This document shows positions 1 to 12,972 of a stretch of DNA of 64,000 nt, piece by piece; the first letter of the stretch is position 1, and every line of letters begins with the position of its first letter. The DNA is from Eulemur rufifrons. Its lineage: Eukaryota; Chordata; Mammalia; Primates; Lemuridae. Made by a program: the position numbers and the translations under genes. The stretch is taken from assembly GCF_041146395.1 (NCBI RefSeq), contig NC_090995.1:14263501-14327500 (forward strand), in the 5' to 3' direction. The notes beneath the pieces are model-generated. The model ran no database searches. It saw only the letters and a program-made list of their open reading frames with translations, and had not been told where the DNA came from.

Positions 1-590
1 TCATTTTTGCTGACAACTTTTTACTGAATATCTGTTGTGCACTAGATACTCTTCTAGATGCTGGAGATGCAGCTGGGAACAAGTGAATGTTTGTCTTATT
101 TTTTTTAAGTTTAGGGTTATGATAGTAAGATCCAGAGAGGCAGAAGCAAGTGTTTTCTCTCTCGTTTGTGCATAAATCTTCATCAGATGTATACTGTGAG
201 CCGCACACTATTCTAGAAGCTGGGGATATAGTTACACAAAAGGCTTATGAAATACCTGCCCCCTCATGGAGTTTTATATTTTAAAAGAAATAGACCATAA
301 ACCTAAACCAAAAAAATAAAAAAAAGAATTTTCCAGAAGCACCATGAAGACAGTAAACCAAAGCAGCAACGGGATGGAGAATGGTGTGGACGTGCGTGGT
401 GGGTGGGCTGCTGAGGACGGTGAGGTGGCCGGAGAGGCTGCTCTGAGGACACCACATTTGAACCGAGACCCCTCACCTGACCCGGGAGGGACAGTCCCTG
501 AGAAGGTCTGGAAGAAACGTGTTCCAGACAACAGGAACAGCCCTGGGAAAGGACAGTCTGCTGACCACTGTCCAGTGACTGAGGGTCTCC
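1..590 (-). repeat. L2 LINE relic, antisense
   Basis: 'tgtgcactagatactcttctagatgctgg' near 40 and 'ccctcatggagttttatatttt' near 260 match the antisense L2 3' end. The stretch around 440-480 (gaggctgctctgaggacacc) matches further antisense L2 sequence. The two related starts (about 20 and 190) suggest two overlapping fragments. Confidence 0.65.
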
Positions 591-1920
591 CGTTTTCTGA
601 ATGATTTACAGTGAGAACAATCGGTTACTCAGAGGCTTTGACCCAGAGGCTTGGTCCTGTTCTCCATCCTAAATGGGAAAATCAGACAAGAATCCAAGGC
701 ATCGAATGGGAATTGGAACGAGGTGGAAGAATCACTAACTACATTTAGTTCCTTGTTTTTACATGTAAGGATGTTGAAGGCAGGGACTGTCTTTCAACTC
801 TTACTGCCTAAAGGCAGTCCTGGAGCTGGTTGGCAATGAGACTGTGGAATGCAGATGTTCTGACCCCCCAGTCTCTGGAGCTAAGAGGCACCTGAGGAAG
901 GTGATCTCATCTGTCACCTCAGCAATCAGAATCCACGCATTGGCATGGTGGCAAGTGTCTGCCTTTTCACCCTGCAAATTCCCAGGTGTAGCTGCTCGGA
1001 TGACCCAGTAAAACCTTAACAAGATCAGTTAAAGCTCCTTAGGTATGGTAACGAACGCCTTAAAAATATGGACAGATGGGGGTGTAGAAAGGATAAATGT
1101 CACCACTGGGGACTAATTTTATTCTTATGCTTCAGGGTTTCCAGGTGTTTCTCTGGCGTCTCTTCCTTGAGGGAAGTAGTTTAAAACTGCCCCTGGATAT
1201 CTGCCCCACGGAAAAGCAAACAGCTTTCTTTGACCACAAATGATCACCTACCAACAACTCCTCCACCCTGTTTTTCAATTTTTGAACCCTGGAGTAAATT
1301 CTTGCCTTACAAAATTAAGATCAAGATAACTCTGGCCAGGAGCCAAGCCCTGAGAACCAGTTCCTTTACTGGGCAATGAAGAGCGATTGCATGAATGCTA
1401 TATAAATATTTCAAGTGTCCCTGTTGTCAACCCCGGTAACTACTGCTGAGCTGCACACAAGGCAGGAGTCTGGACGGTGCTGGGGGCCGTGTCGGACCGA
1501 CTGGACGGGAATGGAACCGGAGTGGAAGCTGACAGACACCAAACGGGGCAAGACCGAGGGCTGCTGCCTTTTCATTTTTGTGATTCCCACATCTGTCCTA
1601 AGCGTGCAATGCATTTTTATTGAACTTGAAAGAAGTACAAATAATCAAAAAGATCTGTGATTACCTCTGGAGCGAGTTCGGTGTATAGTTTTGGATTCCG
1701 AGGCATCGACAAGAAATACCTTCAAGGAATCTCTTGCTGTCCTGTGGCAGTTGTTCTAGCTTTAGAACATTCTAAAGCAAATTTCCTGGTAATATGACAC
1801 ACCACCAAAACCAAGATGTTAATCCTCTCCAGATCAGCCAACTTCAGATTACATTTTTTCATTATGGTTTGATACATAAACACGAGAAGTTGAATGACAA
1901 TATAAAATCAGCATTTGAGT
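590..1920. other. Unassigned intronic sequence
   Basis: Non-repetitive-looking sequence with no exon or repeat I can name. Short ORFs here (for example 1415-1660) have no recognisable protein. Confidence 0.5.
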
Positions 1921-2040
1921 ATGTTTGTGTCTCTATTTAGATAGAATCCAGCTTCTTAAGGACAAGAATCACCCATAGTGTCCCCGTAGCACCTGGACAA
2001 CTCTTTGCCTACAGTAGATACTTTGTAAATATCCTTTTTA
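1920..2040 (+). repeat. Possible L2 3' end relic
   Basis: 'cttcttaaggacaagaatcac ... cctacagtagatactttgtaaat' follows the order of the sense L2 3' end, but it is very decayed. Confidence 0.4.
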
Positions 2041-2739
2041 AGAGGAGTCGGAAGAAGAACTTTGAGGCACAATTAGTGATACCCTAATTCTGCCACAGAT
2101 ACAAGTCCTGCCAAAGGGCAATGGGCAGCCAGGCATTTCCCTGGTGGTTTCAAATTGTTCCATTTTCCCCCTCTCAAGTAGGAAGAGATTTCAGACGTTC
2201 ATCTCCTTGTAAATGCCGCGGGAAACACTGACTAACAAGAATTGGCCACAAAGAATGGAAATACGAAATGTTGTCAGGGGTCTTGCCTCCCAGCAGAGAG
2301 CCGGCCCAGACACAGCCAGACCCATCATGATGTCGGGTAGTTCTGGTCCTAAGGGTGATTCCTTATGTTTCCATTTGTGTCCTTAAAACAAACAGAACCT
2401 CAGTTACTGCCCGATGTAGCAGGGAAGGAGGTTTCTCTCTGGAGATGGCTCTAAGGCGGCAGGAGCAAGTGGCCCCCTGTGTGGTCTACTCTGGGAGTTA
2501 TGACAAGGGAACAGTCTTCCCAGTCGTGACTCAAAGAGCTCCTTTCTTTGGTTCTTGACATCCAGCCAGCCTTCAAGAGCCCCTAATAAAACGCAGATAT
2601 CTCTGGGAAGGCTGACACCTTGAGCATTATCAGCCGGTATCAGTTAACACCTTCAGGGAAACGCAGGACAGGCGCCAAAACTGGTAGAAGGAAAAGGGGA
2701 AGTAGAAATGCAGCCAGTGTGGAGTGTTCTGTGCAGGGT

Positions 2740-2925
2740 CAGCCCTGCTGCAGTCTCCAGAGCAGGTGGACTCTGCCTCTCCTCAGTGGCCTTGGGCACG
2801 TCCTGCAGCTACGCTGGCTCCTAGTTCCCCTGTTAATCGAGGAGAGTAATTATTCTTTATCTCATGGAGGGTGTTGGGAGAATTTATGGTCTATAAAAGA
2901 TGGGAGATTTTCAGTGTGAGGCAGT
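2740..2925 (+). repeat. MIR SINE relic
   Basis: 'ggccttgggcacgtcctgcag', then 'cctgttaatcgaggagagtaat', then 'gagggtgttgggagaattta' follow the MIR core order in sense orientation. Confidence 0.5.
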
Positions 2926-5505
2926 TCCTAAGTACAAAGTGTTTTACTGGTTTTATTACGGGGCTGTAAATGTGACCTAGGCCGCATCACAGGGGTGCTA
3001 TTTTGTAGAAGTTCTTATCTCTGGTTCTGCCGAAAAGTGGACTTAATTTGATCAATTTACCAGGCCTTGGCAGAAGTCCTGCTAAATATTGATGAATATA
3101 GATTAAGTCCTGATACAAAGGAGATGTTGTTGACTTTTATTACCCAGCACAGGTGTTTTATAGTATTTCTTATCTAAGAGTAATATCCGAGTGCGTAGCC
3201 AAGCCCGGCTCAAAGTCAGTCTGGGTAGAAATTATTTTTCAAATCCTGTGAAGAAGCGGGAAGGCCTTCTCTCCTTGGCCATGGAAGTCTAAGTCCCACC
3301 CCGACCCTGGTGCCTGGAGAGCTGCAGCACTGTGACACATGCTGTCTGTCCCCTCCAGTCTGAGGAGCACTTCGTGAACTCACTGATTTCTCGATTTTCT
3401 GTGGCTCGTAGAATGATTTAAGTCATTTCCATGAGGAAATTAGTCTCTCGTCATGTGGACTTTCTTAACAAAAAGCTTCTCGTTATTTCGCATCCCTTCC
3501 TTCCTCTTTCATCCTCTGTCTCTAATTGTTCCAACTTTTGCCGGTTCTTCTGACACAGGTCTGATCCCGTGTTTTACGTTTTGTTTGACGTCACTCTGAT
3601 TCACATTTCTCTGTCCTCACGCCTACGTGTTGATTCAGCAACCTCAAGAAACAGGTTTCCAACGTTTCAAAGACTTCATTATCCCTCCTGACCAGTTTGC
3701 ACACGGCTAATGCATTCATCTTTATGCAAGATAAAGTGATTCCGCCTTTTCCCAGAGAAAAACACATTTGATGGTTCTCCACTGTCCATCTCCTTGAGTT
3801 TAAAAGGCCCGGGCAATGAACTTCCGGAGAGACTCACGAGCATTTTCACGTTTCTATGATCTGGGCACAAAGTTTATGTTCCACGTCCATCTCTGCTTCC
3901 CGACCTGTCCTCGGGACCCAGTATGGCGGGTGGCACATTAGTAAACACTTACACATCATTTTTGGTTGAACAAATCAATTAAGAAAACGGATTTTAAATT
4001 CCATTTGATTTGGATTTAATCTCTAAATGAAATACATAGTCCTGTGATACTTAATATGCACAGAGTCACACACAGAAGCACAATGTATCTACAGGGGACA
4101 TGAAGTTACGGTAAGTTTAGTTCTAGCTCTGCTTCCCATCCAGCCGGCATCTATTCACGTTTCCTTAGCATTTTGCCTTTACGTATTAAACTGTCCAGAG
4201 ACAGCAACGGTTCACTGAGGATTATCGTGTCTGCGTCTGTAAGCATATCTAGCTGTTGCGTTCGTTCATATTCCACCTGCCTTAAAGTGGGGAAGTGCTG
4301 AAACAAGGGGAGGTGTGATTATTTGAGATTTTTCTCATTTCTTCTAGACCCACTGCTAGCAAGTCTTCAATTTCCCCTTCTAACATGAGTCAGTGGGCAG
4401 GAAGCGTTGGCGGGGAATCTCTCCAGTACCCATCGCCTCAGTCCAGCCTTCTGCCGGCTCCAGTCTGTCTCTAGTGATGCTGCTGTTCTGCTCTGGGCTT
4501 GAGTTTTATTTCCCATCCAACTTTTACTACAAGGGGGAGGGAATATCTGGTCCTTATCTCACCAGGTGCAGCATGGATCAGTTTTACCATTTTTGCTTCT
4601 ATTGAAAAAAGTCTTTCAATCCTCACCACTTGACCACTCTACCCATTAAACCCTGAGGACGCTTAAAGGCTGGGCTCAGCCGTGACCTTTTAATCAGCTC
4701 TCGTGGGATGTCCACGCTGCCTTTTCTGTTTCTTTCTGGTGCTTTTTCCTTGTCCCTGCTCCCTTCTTGCCCTCCCTTCCTGTTTGTGTTCTTGCCCAGC
4801 ATCTGCCCTTGGCCCCGGGGGCAATTTCCAGTTCTGGATACTGTCTATTTTTTTTTTTTTTTTTACAACATCTTCCTCATGGCAATAAACACACATTTGC
4901 ATGTCAATAGCAACTTATTGCTATGTTTAAAAAATACCACCCACATATAATTAATATTTAACATACGAAATTCTGTTCCCCTGTCTGTTCTCTCTCCCTC
5001 TTCCTGCACGCCCAACACTCTCTGCTTTCAGAAGGAGGCTACATTTCTCACACATGGCCAGCTACCAGTGCAAGGGAAGCTGAAGACAGCCAGGCTTGAC
5101 TCCTTGTGCTTTTCACACTTTGAACTTGTGATGACTGTTCTTTAAATTACGCTTCTAATTGCTGTCTCTCACTTTTTTCCCCAGGGACTCAGGGCACCTT
5201 GTTCCACATAAACTAAACTATCCTCCTGTACGTGCTACACTTATGGGAGGAAATGAAGATGCTCCTTCTCTCACTCCACACCTTCCCTAGACTAGTTCTC
5301 TGAATCATCACAGAGAAAGACAAAGAGTTTCTAATTCTGTATACCAATGCTCATGTCTCCGTTTTCCATTCTATCCTTAATCTTATCCCCACACCTTTAG
5401 GTATGTACAGGTAAACTGAGAGGGAGAAAATCAGTGGAAATATATCAATAGCTTTTCTTTTTCTTTAAGGAATTAAAATAAAAATAACTTAATTTTGTAT
5501 ATCAT
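2926..5505. other. Unassigned intronic sequence
   Basis: AT-moderate sequence without a recognisable exon or a confident repeat. It has a T-run at 4848-4864. ORFs of 60-80 codons here are chance frames. Confidence 0.5.
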
Positions 5506-5509
5506 TTGT

Positions 5510-5800
5510 AAATTTTAGAGTACTCTCATTTTTAAGTCACAATAATCCTTGGGCATAGGAAGAATTATTAAATTATAATATTATTATATCCATTTTCCTA
5601 AAGAAGAAACCAAGCATCAAAGAAGTTAATTTATTATTATTTTGTCAAGAAATGAACAAATAAAGCACATATAACACAAATTATTCTGTATTTTCTATCC
5701 TCTTGCAGTCCAAGATCAAGCTCATTCATATATTTATTCATCCAGACAACCTTTCTTGAATTCCCACCATGAGTGAGGCTCAGTGCTGATTGTATGTCTG
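5510..5800 (-). repeat. MIR relic followed by possible L2 relic, antisense
   Basis: 'aataatccttgggcatagg ... tatccattttcctaaagaag' resembles antisense MIR. 'ttgaattcccaccatgagtgaggctcagtg' near 5755 resembles the antisense L2 end. Both are weak. Confidence 0.4.
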
Positions 5801-6329
5801 TGCTGTGCTTGTGTTACGTGGTTTGGTTTAAACTTGTTCCACAGGTGTCTTAATTAACCTTTCTTTCTCCCCTTCTTAATGCATTGACTTCAAGTCAGCA
5901 CTACACAATTGATGATCATATGTCATCATCTGTCCCCCCTACAGTGGACCCAGGAGAACTTGTTTTCCACATGAATCAGGTAAGGCCCTTTGTAACTACC
6001 TATTGTAACCTTTAATTTTTTAAGAATTAGTGGATTCTTGTTTGTTGGTCTCAGATTCTCCTGCTCACATACTTTTCCACATTATTCCTTCAACTTAGAT
6101 TGTCTAATGGGGGAGAAAAGGAGACATGTACAAGTATTTTCTATCCTATGTGAAAAAAAGCCGCATAGATATTTCATTCTTTAACATTTGATTAGACATT
6201 AAAAATAAGATACGTGATCTTTGAGATAATGTATGAATGTTTAATAGGAGATGAATCAAGAAAGAGGATAACAAACAGGTATGTCTTTGCTATTACACTT
6301 AAAATAATTTGGTCCCGGTGTAATAAGGA

Positions 6330-6697
6330 GTTCCTTTCTAGGAATATATTTAACTAAGGAGGGGAAAGACCTCTATAGGGAGAACTACAAAACACCAAGG
6401 AAGGAAACAGCAGAGGGAATAAACAGATGGAAAACCATGCCATGCTCATGAATTGGGAGGATCAACATTGTTAAAATGTCTACACTACCCAAAATGATCC
6501 ACAGATTCAATGCAATCCCTATTAATATACCAACATCATTTTTCACAGATCTAGAAAAAAATAATTCTATGCTTCATATGGAACTAGAAAAGACCCTGTA
6601 TAGCCAAAGCAACCTTAAGCAAAAAGAACAAATTTCAGAAGCATTCCTTTACCGGACTTCAAGCTACACTATTAATACAAAGCTAAAGTACTCAGTC
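6330..6697 (+). repeat. L1 ORF2 fragment (post-RT region), sense
   Basis: The sequence from 'ctaaggaggggaaagacctc' through 'cattgttaaaatgtctacac' and 'ttcaatgcaatccctatta' to 'cggacttcaagctaca' matches the L1 ORF2 segment that follows the reverse-transcriptase core. The conceptual frame 6476-6697 keeps [20 protein letters not shown] residues but is broken overall. It is truncated at both ends. Confidence 0.85.
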
Positions 6698-6711
6698 CTG
6701 TTCCATTGGTC

Positions 6712-6862
6712 TATGTCTCTGTCCCTGTGCCTCAGTTTCTGCATCTGTAAAATGAGGGAAATTACCAGTATTTACTTCATAGGGTTGCTGTGAAGATTAA
6801 TAAAGACAATACAGGTCAAGTTCTTAGAAGAATATCTGGAACCTGGTGTGTACAGGATATTT
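6712..6862 (+). repeat. MIR SINE, sense
   Basis: 'cctcagtttctgcatctgt', 'aaaatgagggaaattaccag', 'cttcatagggttgctgtgaa' and 'atatctggaacctggtgtg' reproduce the MIR core and 3' half in order. Confidence 0.75.
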
Positions 6863-7029
6863 ACATTATCTACAAAACTATTCCTGTTGAAGAAACAGTT
6901 CACAGGTGTGCGATTAATGCAGGCAATCGGACAGGGCTCCACTCTAACTATCTAAGCTCTTTTTTCAGAAGCTAAAAACAAGGACCACAACTCAGTCAAT
7001 GTTCTTGCACCATGTGACTGATTAAAAGT

Positions 7030-7462
7030 GTTATTAATGGGAGACTGAGATCAGCCAGGGTGACAAAGAGCAAGAATTTATCAATAAAAGTAGACGTACC
7101 TTTTGGCCCAGCAATCCCACTGCTGGGTAACTACCCAAAGGAAAAGAAGTCATTTTATCTAAAGAAAAAAAAAACAAAAACCTGCACCCAAATATTTACT
7201 GCAGCCCAATTCACAACTGCAAAGATGTGGAATCAACCCAAGTGCCCACCAATTCATGAGTGGATAAAGAAAATGTGGTATTTATATACCCTGAAGTACA
7301 ACTCAGCCACAAAAAGGAATGAAATAATGTCATTTGCAGCAACTTGGATGGAACCAGAGACCATTTTCCTAAGTGAAGTGCCTCAAGAATGGGAAACAAA
7401 ATACCGTATGTTCTCACTAAAAAATGGGAGCTAAATGATGGATGCTCCCGGGACACAGATGG
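7030..7462 (+). repeat. L1 ORF2 C-terminus and start of 3' UTR
   Basis: An open frame from 7060 to 7434 keeps the L1 ORF2p C-terminal signature (VPFGPAIPLLGNYPKEKK, then MWNQPKCP and WIKKMWYLYT, ending FSLKNGS and stop). This is the last part of a protein of about 1,275 residues, so it cannot be active. The 3' UTR continues after a hAT-like insertion, at 7632-7684. Confidence 0.9.
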
Positions 7463-7631
7463 CAGCAGTCCCCAGCCTTTTTGGCACCAGGGACTGGTTC
7501 CATGGACGCCCTGGGGTGGGGTCGGGCAGTGGTGGTGGCAGGGGAAGGCGGTGGAGGAGCTTTGCAGCCTGGTCCCTAAGGTGCAGACTGGCACTGGCCC
7601 GCACCCGTGGCTGCAGGGTTGGGGACCACAG
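7463..7631 (+). mobile_element. Short internally deleted hAT-like element (MER45-like?)
   Basis: It starts 'cagtccccagcctttttggc' and ends 'gggttggggaccacag', so the two ends are inverted copies of a CAGTGGTCCCCAACC-type terminus. The ends match those of the 606-bp element at 46793-47398, but most of the interior is missing. It is GC-rich. I did not find a clear 8-bp target duplication. The family name is from memory and unconfirmed. Confidence 0.7.
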
Positions 7632-7684
7632 GTGTAAAAGACATTGGAAACCAAGAAGCGGGGAGGACAGGTGGGAGGGTGAGT
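7632..7684 (+). repeat. L1 3' UTR continuation after hAT-like insertion
   Basis: 'taaaagacattggaaaccaa' and 'gaggacaggtgggagggtga' match the L1 3' UTR stretch expected directly after the sequence interrupted at 7462. Confidence 0.65.
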
Positions 7685-7805
7685 CACTGGCCTCAGTTTT
7701 TACATCTGCCAACTGGGAAGAATAATGTTCTCTCCCAGGGCTGCTACGATGGTCAGATGAAGCCACACCCATAATGGTGGACATGCTGCTGGCATAGAGT
7801 AGATC
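7685..7805 (+). repeat. MIR SINE, sense
   Basis: 'gcctcagtttttacatctgc', 'gaagaataatgttctctccc', 'agggctgctacgatggtcag' and 'gctggcatagagtagat' follow MIR order. Confidence 0.7.
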
Positions 7806-9390
7806 CCAGGAGGGCCCCCCTCTTTTCCAAATCCTTCTTCCTATAGTTGATTTTCAATTTCCAAAATAGTAGCATATTTCAGACAAAATTGGGAGCAGAT
7901 AACATTTAACTGGATGAAAAAGATGCCAGTAATCCATATAGAAACAATTGTATTTTAAAAAGATTTAAGGACGAGAGAAGAAAGATGTGTGGGAGGTGGA
8001 CAGGCTACAGAAATGCCATTGTAGGATGCAGGCTCTGATTCTGGGCGTTCAAGTAATTAGCACATCCTGACAGGGGGAAGCGGCCACCCAGCCTCTCTCT
8101 TTGCAGGGCCAGAGGTCACTGACAGCTGGTCCCTGGGCCTTTGTGGGATATTCTGCTTGAGACCAGCTGGGGGAAACGGATCCCCAGGAAGGGTGGTCAC
8201 TCAATGGCCAGAGCTCTGTTGTAAACAGTGGACACCCTTGAAGGCTGGTCCGCACTGTGCCAACACATTCTGCACCTGGGTTTCTGTTTTCTTTGCTGAA
8301 GGACAGTGGCCTGGTGTGCACCAGGAGTCCCATCTGCCTCCCAGATCGTCACGGAGCTCTCGACTTTGTGCATTTTATCTGAGAACGAGCGGCTCAATTC
8401 ATTCCCACCCCAAGACAAAACCTCACTCTGTCCCCAGATTTCAGCGTTGTGAATGTTTCAGTGGCAGAATCCTGTGGTAACAGAAAACGAAAAATATATC
8501 AACCTCCACAACACTTAGGAATGATATCCTTTTGCCTGGTCATTTAATTAAAGTCTCTTTCAGACTTCAACTTCAGAATTTTTGGTAAACTGCAGTGTCT
8601 AGGAAAGCCATACTCCTCTGAAAATTCCAAAATACCTTGCATTTGTCATTTGGTGAGGAATACTGCAATTTGCATTTTATAAGTTAAGAAAGCATCCTAG
8701 CCGGAAGTAAAATATTTGCCAATACCGTTCTTGAAAGCCAGAGAAACAGAAGCGTGGAGAGTCCCTGAATCCGTACGCTCCACAACCCCACTCCTCTCTG
8801 TGACGTCTGCCTGCAGGCTGTGTTGTGCGCGTACACAGCGCGGCAGCGGCATTGGATTGAGGGGCTACTCCTGCCCTTTCCGCAGGGAAGGGAGAGCCCC
8901 AGAAGTTTCCCGTCATCCCCAGAGACTCTGCCTAGTAACCTCCAGGTTACTCACCAGGACAGTGTGTCTTCCCTGCTCCTTGGCGGTGGCTGAACAAAGC
9001 TGGACCACTGTCCAGAGCTCAGAAAGCACAAACCACAGAAAGTCAAGTTGTGACATGAAGTAACATATAGGCTCCAGACTTTTGCTAAGCCCTACCACTA
9101 GGTGGCCAGTCCTGGAGACGGGAGCCAGCCGATCCTGTCCTTACTCTGGGTTCTAACACAGAACTGGCAGTAGGACGTGGAAATCTAACCCAGCACCCTC
9201 AGCCGCGACACAGCGACTGCAAAGCACCTTCCAGAGTGAAAAGAGAGTCACTGCAACACTGTTTAGACAAGGATTTGACGTGTATCGCCCAGTGTGCTTA
9301 GATGAGCAATGGACTCCGTGAAGAATGGATGAGGGAAAGCCCGTGTATGGTCCCCATGGAGTTTTACTTCATTCGTCTCTACGTATCTTC
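7806..9390. other. Unassigned intronic sequence, GC-richer at 8050-8350 and 8740-8950
   Basis: No exon or repeat family recognised. Overlapping ORFs on both strands of 90-115 codons reflect GC content. I see no coding signature. Confidence 0.45.
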
Positions 9391-9392
9391 AC

Positions 9393-9517
9393 CCTTAAAG
9401 TGCGGGATAACGTGTGCCGCACAGTGCTGCTGTGAGGATGCGGTGAGATAATCCTTGGAAGGTTCCCTGGCACGTAGCAGCTCCTCAATAAACATTTACT
9501 CAAAGAGTGACTGAATC
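9393..9517 (+). repeat. MIR SINE 3' part, sense
   Basis: 'cagtgctgctgtgaggatgc', 'ggttccctggcacgtagcag' and 'ctcctcaataaacattta' match the MIR 3' half. Confidence 0.7.
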
Positions 9518-10414
9518 GGTCAATAACCGCAACAGAGGTAGATATAGTTTCCCTGAAGTGCCTTGACTTGAACATTGCTTTGCCCAGAGAAAGGGGAAAC
9601 TTACAATTATCTTACGAGAAAATAAAATAGACAAGATCCTTTTGTAAAACACAAAAATATTTATAGTTTAAAATAGACTCTTCCAAATATTTCTGCCAAC
9701 AGGTGACTCACTGTCTAGAAATATGACTAGAAAAGGGGATTATCACTCTACGTCTTAGACCAGAGTCCACTGTACATGCAAGGGCAGTGGTCATTTGCTC
9801 TTATTATATAGTTTTTTTTCTTTGAGCTATTAGGTTTCTTTCGGGATGCTAGTTGTAGATGATGGAAAATAAAGTGCAGAATGCTTAGTAGTGTTTAGCT
9901 GCTGAATAAAAATAAAAACACGGGAAATCATAAGTAGTGCAAATCCATGTCTGAGTATTTCAAACTGTTAAATAAGTTCATTTCCTGTGTAAGATAGCAG
10001 CTCCCCGGCCACATCTAAATGTCAGTCAGCTTGCTTCCAGGATTCACATGGTGAGAAGCTTTCATTCTATCGCGAAAAATGCTCTATCTACAGAAAGAGT
10101 AGGGCACATGCTGAACACACAGTCTTTAAAAACACATTTCTCCAAACTCTATCACTCATGTTCAGACACATACATTTCACTAACAAAATTCATTAAAAAT
10201 AAACCAAACTCCCGCACAACACTGCCCTGTCTCAACTCCGCAATTTCATTCATTTTAGAGACGGCACAACGGTAGTATCACATTTCACGTATTTCAAAGC
10301 AAAGTCTCCTAAAACACTTCTCTATCGTGTCAAATTAGACACGTTTTAGTTTAATTGTTCCTTTGACGATGATAATTCCTTTTGTTGGAGTGGCTTTGCA
10401 TTTATACATCATCG

Positions 10415-10505
10415 TACCTACATTTCTCTGTGCAACAGCCTTGGAAGGTGGATTTGTTATGAAGATGATGAGACTCAGAGGTTTCCGTGTAGCGTTTAGG
10501 AAACG
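10415..10505 (-). repeat. Possible MIR relic, antisense
   Basis: 'gcaacagccttggaaggtgg' followed by 'aagatgatgagactcagagg' resembles the antisense MIR core. Confidence 0.4.
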
Positions 10506-11980
10506 GACTATGAATTGAATGAGTTTTAGCTACAAAGAAGACTGTTACTCAATTCCTGTGTTGATTCTCGTTGAAGAAATAATAAAGAAACAAATACTAG
10601 GCAGGTTAGAACAAAAAATAAGATAGACATTTGAAATGAGAAAAGCAGCAGGGAAAAGAGAAAGATGGAGACAAAATGGAGGGAGATGGGAGACGAGAGA
10701 GACATACATCAGGCTGAAGCTCACTGCTCGAGTCCCCTCCCTGCCACACCCACAGGTCCCACCACACACTTGGCTGCTTCTGCCCCATGCTTGCACAGAA
10801 CACTGTACCTCTTCAATTATCGTATTAGCACATTATAATTACTTGTTTTTGCATTTTTCCTGCTATTTCATACGCCCCATAGAGGCGGTAATATCTTTCA
10901 TGCCATTGAGCCTGGTGTGTTATATGTGTTCACTAGGTATCTTTTGAACATATTAATTAATAATAGGGGATATTATAATACCTTGAACTGCTTGGATGCC
11001 ACTAAAGTTTGCCCACATCTATTCTACAGGTGAAGGATCTTGAAGCTGGAAGGTCTGTTTCAAAGTAAATTAAAAATGTCTGGATCCTTCAAGAGTTGCT
11101 ATTTAGGCTGAGTAAATATTTGTGTCATCAGAAAAAGGTAATGCATATTGAACTCTTTTAATGAATGGAAAGGATAAGAGCCTTTCTATTGAATGCTGGA
11201 TTTTTCCCTGAATGATCACTGATTATACCCTTTCTTTATGGTAGAGTTTTGAAATCACATAATTGGACATGACTTATGACATACTCATATTAGAAAGTGG
11301 GTTTATTTCATAATACTGAGTCTGTTTGGCAGTGGAAAGTTTATTTATTCTTCACTAATTTGATTAGGAAGCCCCTGTTTTATTTTCCTGTAATAATAAA
11401 GGCTCTAATGTTGTTTGATCTGTGCCCGAGGTCATTTTTACCTCAAGAGCCTTTATGCATCTTTTCTAGTTTGTTTCACTTCCTGAGTTTTAAGACCACC
11501 TCTTATAAAATATTAGGTAATTAAATTATTTTCTAAGAAAATAGGGAAGGAAAAAAATGTCTCCTTGGGGAGAAAAACAGTTTCTTTAATTCAGTTTTAT
11601 GTTATAACTTATAAGAAATATTTGAACTTTGGAGAGCCCGAGAAAAATTCTCTCAGGGCTTCTGCTCCCTACTACTTAAATTTTACTTGAGCTGGAAAAC
11701 TCAAGCTATTGTCTTTAGACCACAGAAAACCCTAAAATGAAACTGTTCAACTAATTATGTGTTAATGTCTTTGACACATATGATTTGTATCGTATTATGA
11801 ACATCAGACTCAAACAAGTAGATGTTTTATTTTTCTAAAGTTTAGAATCCCCTTACTATTTCCGACTTTCTGAGACACTAATGCCACTTCACTTGTCAAA
11901 TAGTGCAGAAATGTTCCTAGTTAATAAGTCTTTAAATGAGATTAAGTTTGAATTGAAGAATGGCTGGATGCATGTGTGAG
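10506..11980. other. Unassigned AT-rich intronic sequence
   Basis: No recognisable exon or repeat. A purine-rich patch lies at 10620-10700. Confidence 0.45.
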
Positions 11981-11986
11981 TGTGCA

Positions 11987-12013
11987 TGTGTGTGTGTGTG
12001 TGTGTGTGTGTGT
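11987..12013 (+). repeat. (TG)n microsatellite
   Basis: Thirteen uninterrupted TG units preceded by imperfect TG repeats from about 11974. Confidence 0.97.
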
Positions 12014-12604
12014 TCTTTGACAACGTGTTTTGAGGTGTGCGTGCTGACATGGAACCCGTCATGTGGACACAGGGCCAGTGCGAGGCTGGGACAGGATCCG
12101 GAACTTCTGAAGAGAAAGTAATATTTAAAAAATAAGGTTATTTGGCCTGGTGTATCTTTCTTTTTTATCGTATATCAAATTTGGTCTTCCTTCTTTCCTT
12201 TTCTCTCTGCGATCCTTCTCCCCCACCCCCGACTTCTTCTTGCTGCCATCTCCAGATACTTAGTAAAGTCTGCCAGTGAGTTGGCTTATTCCCAGCCGGG
12301 CTAAGAGCTGCGAAGGGGAGTCCTGAATGCACCCTGAGATCACAAGGGTAAGAGAGAGCGGAGTCCCTGGGGGCTGCTGAACTCACAGCAGCCACGATTC
12401 ACAGCTTTTTTCCCTAATGCGGGTGAATCACAGGGGGACAAACATCAAGGCGACAAGGCTTAGTCCCTTCTCCCCACGCGAAGATTATTTTTGCATTGCT
12501 ATTTTGAAAATTTTTAATCTACATTTAGGAAACAAAGAGAGCAGTCCCAATACCCAGGTACGGAGCTAATAGTTGGAGCATATGTACAGAACAAAGGAAT
12601 TTAA

Positions 12605-12760
12605 AATTAAAATATTAATGTTTGCATCATGTGACAATTTGCAAGGCATTTCAACACATATTATTTTGTAATTTTGCAAGGATTATATGATTGCTATCTT
12701 AGTCATTTTACAAGTGGAGACGTCATTTGTCTTGGTCATTCAACCTGAGTGACGGAGGCA
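12605..12760 (-). repeat. Possible MIR relic, antisense
   Basis: 'caaggcatttcaacacatat', 'gctatcttagtcattttac' and 'aagtggagacgtcatttg' resemble antisense MIR (threshold, bottom of the core). Confidence 0.4.
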
Positions 12761-12937
12761 GAAGAGACTTTCTGTTGTTGCTGTTGCTCTGATGTCACGG
12801 CAAATGCCCTTTAAACTATTCACATTATACCACACGGTGTTTTTATTTCCATCTTTTCCTTAAAAATTTCAAGTTATTTCATTTCAAATATTTAAGCATA
12901 AAAGTTCAGAAAATATGTATGTACTTCTATATACATA

Positions 12938-12939
<2 letters not shown>

Positions 12940-12971
<32 letters not shown>
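12940..12971 (+). repeat. (AC)n microsatellite
   Basis: About 16 pure AC units directly after a TATATACATACA run. Confidence 0.97.

Positions 12972-12972
<1 letters not shown>

Noticed and set aside
7211..7687. 158-codon minus-strand ORF
   Set aside because: It runs antisense across the L1 C-terminus and the GC-rich hAT-like element; there is no protein signature.
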